The notes under the pieces: generated by a model
The model's input: only the letters and a program-made list of their open reading frames with translations
What the model was told of the DNA's origin: nothing
Database searches by the model: none
Shown here: piece after piece, positions 50,479-53,132 of the stretch
Layout of the letters: each line of letters begins with the position of its first letter
Position numbering within the stretch: position 1 is the first letter of the stretch
From: an uncultured Pelagibacteraceae bacterium
Lineage (GTDB): Bacteria > Pseudomonadota > Alphaproteobacteria > Pelagibacterales > Pelagibacteraceae
Direction of reading: 5' to 3'
Assembly: GCA_902590395.1 (NCBI GenBank)
Contig: CACIWQ010000007.1
Location: forward strand, 1-53,132
Length of the DNA stretch: 53,132 nt
Made by a program: the position numbers and the translations under genes

Positions 50479-51096
50479 ATGACAAAGAGACTTGCATCAA
50501 AACACAAAGTTGACAGGAGACTTAAAGTTAACTTATGGGGTAGACCAAAAAGTCCATTCAATTCCAGAAACTATCCTCCAGGACAACACGGAAAGTCAAA
50601 AAAAGGGAAACCATCAGACTATGGTACTCAGCTCGAGGCTAAACAAAAGATGAAATTTTATTATGGAAATATGAATGAAAGACAATTTAGGAATACTTAT
50701 CGTAAAGCGATTAAACAAAAAGGTAATACCACAGAAAATTTGGTAGCTTTTCTTGAAAGACGTCTTGATACAGTTATTTATAGAGCAAAATTTGCTGTAA
50801 CAGTATTTTCGGCGAGACAGTTAATAAATCATGGCCATATAAAAGTAAATGGAAAAAAAGTAAATATTCCAAGCTATCTGACCAAACCCGAAGACGTAAT
50901 TGAAATAAAAGATAAATCAAAAGATATGGTAACACTCGCTGGTTCTTTAGTTAGTAAAGAAAGGGATGTTCCTGAATATATACAAATGGATGCAAAAAAT
51001 AAAAAAGCAAAGTTAATTCGTGTTCCTAAATTTTCTGAAGTACCGTATCCAACAATTATGGAACCAAATTTAGTAATAGAATATTATTCAAGATAA
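50479..51096 (+). CDS. rpsD: 30S ribosomal protein S4
   Basis: A 205-residue S4, one of the primary 16S rRNA-binding proteins that begins small-subunit assembly. It has H-K-V-D-R-R-L near the start, N-Y-P-P-G-Q-H-G, and the S4 RNA-binding domain [25 protein letters not shown]. The C-terminus ends [18 protein letters not shown], the usual S4 tail. Its own promoter (50438-50465) gives a near-leaderless mRNA. It stands alone here and not in the alpha-operon order of E. coli. Confidence 0.97.
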   Translation: MTKRLASKHKVDRRLKVNLWGRPKSPFNSRNYPPGQHGKSKKGKPSDYGTQLEAKQKMKFYYGNMNERQFRNTYRKAIKQKGNTTENLVAFLERRLDTVIYRAKFAVTVFSARQLINHGHIKVNGKKVNIPSYLTKPEDVIEIKDKSKDMVTLAGSLVSKERDVPEYIQMDAKNKKAKLIRVPKFSEVPYPTIMEPNLVIEYYSR

Positions 51097-51107
51097 TATA
51101 ATTTAAC

Positions 51108-51722
51108 TTGTTAACAAGAACTTCAATAAAACGTGTAAATGATATCCTGGCAGATAATCCTGGTTGGAAAATACTTGATATAGGATGTGGTTTTAGAGCA
51201 CATAAAAACGCTACAGTAATAGCTGACATTAAAGATTTTTCAAAATTCTATAAAAATAGAAAATTTATTAAAATTTCTGAAAAAAAACTTCCTTTTAAAA
51301 ATAAAGAATTTGATTTTATTATTTCTAGTCATGTAATTGAACATGTTGAAGACTTTGAATTTTTTATAAAGGAATTAGAAAGAATATCTTCAAAAGGTTA
51401 TATAGAGTTACCCTCAAGACTTGCGGACAATCTAGTTTTTGAAAATAAAACTGATCATATTTGGTGGTTTTATTTTGATGATGTTAACAAAAAACTCATA
51501 GCGTCAAGAAAGAATCAGCTTATAAATCCTTTTATTACAGTATCAATGGCAAAACAATTGGAGAATATCTTTAGAGAAAGTTTAGTTATAGAATTAGCTT
51601 GGACAGATAAGATAGAGTATGAAATAGATAACAAGATAAGAAATGAGGACTTTAGAAATATCTCATTTTTTAAAATATTCAAAAAATATATAAGTAAAAA
51701 AATAAGAACAATACTTAAATAA
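51108..51722 (+). CDS. Class I SAM-dependent methyltransferase (type 11-like)
   Basis: A 204-residue methyltransferase. The AdoMet loop W-K-I-L-D-I-G-C-G-F-R (motif I) is near residue 20, followed by P-F-K-N-K-E-F-D-F-I-I-S-S-H-V-I-E-H-V (motif II of the Methyltransf_11 type). The C-terminal part is diverged, so no substrate can be assigned. No ATG exists in frame between the upstream stop (51099) and motif I. The gene therefore probably begins at TTG 51108, 11 nt after rpsD. It is convergent with grxD, 5 nt apart. Confidence 0.7.
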   Translation: MLTRTSIKRVNDILADNPGWKILDIGCGFRAHKNATVIADIKDFSKFYKNRKFIKISEKKLPFKNKEFDFIISSHVIEHVEDFEFFIKELERISSKGYIELPSRLADNLVFENKTDHIWWFYFDDVNKKLIASRKNQLINPFITVSMAKQLENIFRESLVIELAWTDKIEYEIDNKIRNEDFRNISFFKIFKKYISKKIRTILK

Positions 51723-51727
51723 ATTTA

Positions 51728-52066
51728 TCAGTTGTTCTTGTGGTCAATTTTTTTTTCTTTTAATTTTGTTTGGAGTTCACCTTTTTCAAACATTTCTTTA
51801 ACAATATCGCAACCGCCAATAAATTCATTTTTTATGTACAGTTGTGGAATCGTAGGCCAGTCACTGTATAATTTAATACCTTCACGAATTTCTGAATCTT
51901 CGAGAACGTTAATTCCAGTAAAATTTACTTTTAGGTGTTTTAGAACATTTGACACAGCCATCGAAAAACCACATTGTGGTACTTCTGGCGTACCTTTCAT
52001 AAATAAACACACATCATTTTTTTCAATTAGTTTGATTATTTTTTCTTTAATATTTTCACTTAACAT
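51728..52066 (-). CDS. grxD: Monothiol glutaredoxin (Grx4/GrxD type)
   Basis: A 112-residue monothiol glutaredoxin. It has the signature L-F-M-K-G-T-P-E-V-P-Q-C-G-F-S with the single active-site Cys, then W-P-T-I-P-Q-L-Y-I, and F-I-G-G-C-D-I-V near the end. These proteins carry [2Fe-2S] clusters and pass them on, often with BolA. It follows bolA on the same strand with no gap. A long mirror reading frame on the opposite strand is not a gene. Confidence 0.95.
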   Translation of the reverse strand: MLSENIKEKIIKLIEKNDVCLFMKGTPEVPQCGFSMAVSNVLKHLKVNFTGINVLEDSEIREGIKLYSDWPTIPQLYIKNEFIGGCDIVKEMFEKGELQTKLKEKKIDHKNN

Positions 52067-52297
52067 TTAATTCTCCTTTGTATTTAAAGCTAAAGCATGT
52101 AACTCATTACCCATTTTTCCCTTCAAAGCCTTATATACCATTTTATGCTGCTCAATTTTGCTTTTACCAGTAAAAATTTTTGATTTAATTGTCGCAGAAT
52201 AATGATTTTCATCTCCAGCTAAGTCCTGAATGTTAACTTCTGCATCAGGAAAAGCTTCTTTAATTAAGCTTTTTATCTCTTCTAATTTTATACTCAT
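52067..52297 (-). CDS. bolA: BolA family protein
   Basis: A 76-residue BolA-fold protein. The motif G-D-E-N-H-Y-S-A-T-I-K-S-K-I-F and the following Q-H-K-M-V-Y-K-A-L-K-G-K-M-G are typical, with the conserved His that helps hold a shared Fe-S cluster with a monothiol glutaredoxin. The final L-H-A-L-A-L matches the family end. It is adjacent to grxD and 5 nt after purL, the usual alphaproteobacterial order. The role is probably Fe-S cluster handling or iron sensing together with GrxD. Confidence 0.93.
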   Translation of the reverse strand: MSIKLEEIKSLIKEAFPDAEVNIQDLAGDENHYSATIKSKIFTGKSKIEQHKMVYKALKGKMGNELHALALNTKEN

Positions 52298-52302
52298 ATT
52301 TA

Positions 52303-53132
52303 TTAACTTTCTCTAAAATAATTTCTAAACCAAAAAGAATTTAATTCTGAAAGCTCGGCTAATTTTACATTAAACTCTTTATTTAAATCTAAACTTTCTT
52401 CCTGCGTTCTTCCTATAATTTCATAGTATACACTATTTTTTTCTAAAATTTTAATTACTTCATCTTTATTTTTTTCACTTATTTCCATCAAATATCTACT
52501 TTGATCCTCCCCAAATAAGTATTCATGAGCGCCTATTTTATCTTGAGGAATTTTTATCTTTGCACCAATTTTGCCTGAAATACACATCTCAACAAGCGTC
52601 AAAATTATACCTCCGGATGATATATCATGGACAGAATTAACAAGTTTTTTTGAAATAAGAGATCTAATTAATTTACCATTATTTTTTTCATTAAATAGGT
52701 TAACTTCAGGCGGAGGTCCATACATTATTCCGAAAACCTCTCTAAAAAGTTCACTTTGATATAGATGTCCAGATGTTTTTCCTACAACAAATATATAACT
52801 CCCTAACTCTTTTAAATTTTTGGTTATCATCAAATCTAGATTTTTAATCAAACCAACTCCTCCGATAGTTGGAGTTGGTGATATAGATTTATTTTGCGTT
52901 TGATTGTAAAAGGAAACATTACCAGAAACCACTGGAAAATTTAAATATTTACAAGCCTCAGAGATTCCATTTATTGTTTCTACAAACTGTCCCATTATTT
53001 TCTCCTTTTCTGGATTTCCAAAATTTAAGCAGTTGGTAATAGCTAATGGATCGGAGCCGACAGCTACAAGATTTCTCCAAGCTTCACAAACTACCTGTTT
53101 AGCGCCAACAGAAGGATTAGCTAGACAATAAT
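52303..53132 (-). CDS. purL: Phosphoribosylformylglycinamidine synthase subunit PurL (3' part)
   Basis: The gene runs off the right edge; 276 C-terminal codons are seen. The reading frame extends past the ATG at 52995 without a stop to the window end, and that part reads V-G-S-D-P-L-A-I-T-N-C-L-N-F-G-N-P-E, the usual PurL text, so 52995 is an internal Met. Later T-P-T-I-G-G-V-G, S-V-H-D-I-S-S-G-G and F-G-E-D-Q-S-R-Y match the second AIR-synthetase-like half that binds and uses ATP. It makes FGAM in purine synthesis. The short C-terminus without a glutaminase domain shows the split PurL/PurQ type. Confidence 0.95.
   Translation of the reverse strand, partial: YCLANPSVGAKQVVCEAWRNLVAVGSDPLAITNCLNFGNPEKEKIMGQFVETINGISEACKYLNFPVVSGNVSFYNQTQNKSISPTPTIGGVGLIKNLDLMITKNLKELGSYIFVVGKTSGHLYQSELFREVFGIMYGPPPEVNLFNEKNNGKLIRSLISKKLVNSVHDISSGGIILTLVEMCISGKIGAKIKIPQDKIGAHEYLFGEDQSRYLMEISEKNKDEVIKILEKNSVYYEIIGRTQEESLDLNKEFNVKLAELSELNSFWFRNYFRES

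Noticed and set aside
51732-52070. 112-codon plus-strand ORF opposite grxD
   Set aside because: It is the mirror of grxD, has no family resemblance and a Phe/Ser/Ile-rich composition typical of antisense shadows.
52995-52995. Complete short purL-like gene starting at the ATG at 52995
   Set aside because: The frame continues upstream to the window edge with conserved PurL text, so this is an internal methionine of a truncated-by-window gene.

Overview
The window looks like a piece of a streamlined marine alphaproteobacterium, most probably of the SAR11/Pelagibacterales group. It is very AT-rich and Lys/Asn/Ile-rich. Genes are packed edge to edge with many 1-15 nt overlaps, some starts are TTG or GTG, and no gene-free stretch exceeds about 175 bases. 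The purL-bolA-grxD and cysS-cimA neighbourhoods, the long RpoZ and the stand-alone GlmU acetyltransferase half are consistent with this. The lineage is my inference from composition and gene content; no 16S gene is present. I see no transposase, integrase, CRISPR array, prophage or rRNA.

Layout. 1-3123: end of a molybdenum-hydroxylase (Cox/xanthine dehydrogenase type) locus with coxS and coxG, a DUF1244 gene, moaB with a small membrane ORF behind it, and a TauE/SafE exporter. 2728-6526: SxtJ / DUF5989 / NodU-type carbamoyltransferase / membrane-anchored SGNH protein, probably a surface-glycan decoration operon. 6559-8738: an ECHDC3-like crotonase, an MTHFR-family protein and a CoA-binding protein. 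8780-8856: a CAU-anticodon tRNA. 8862-15806: a glycan cluster starting 5 nt after the tRNA, with a DUF4422 protein, rfbC, a GT9-like gene, an RmlD-like reductase, rfbA, rfbB, a GT2 and an epimerase.

15803-22561 is the most coherent block: apt, mtnP, mtnA, a DpkA-like Ldh2-family reductase, a class II aldolase/SDR fusion and a SpeD-SpeE fusion. Spermidine synthesis makes methylthioadenosine. MtnP splits it to adenine (for Apt) and methylthioribose-1-P, which MtnA isomerises. The aldolase could then cut the product to DHAP and an aldehyde handled by the SDR domain. That would be a self-contained methylthioadenosine/deoxyadenosine shunt. 22653-24892 is a polar amino-acid ABC importer (binding protein and two permeases) with no ATPase gene beside it.

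24889-28581 has a DUF6165 gene, two glycosyltransferases, a redoxin and a PNPOx-like protein. 28588-34497 has an HIBADH-family dehydrogenase, an MFS carrier, rpoZ, a DusA-type gene, a second TauE/SafE protein and a phosphohexomutase. 34671-38240 holds nrdA-nrdB and a methyltransferase. 38347-41988 holds a GYD protein, prpC, prpB, a LysE exporter and gph. 42060-44518 is the glmU acetyltransferase half plus glmS. 44593-51722 is a run of housekeeping genes (class II DAHP synthase, nadE, cysS, cimA, trmJ-like, rpsD, a methyltransferase). The window ends with grxD, bolA and the 3' part of purL on the minus strand.
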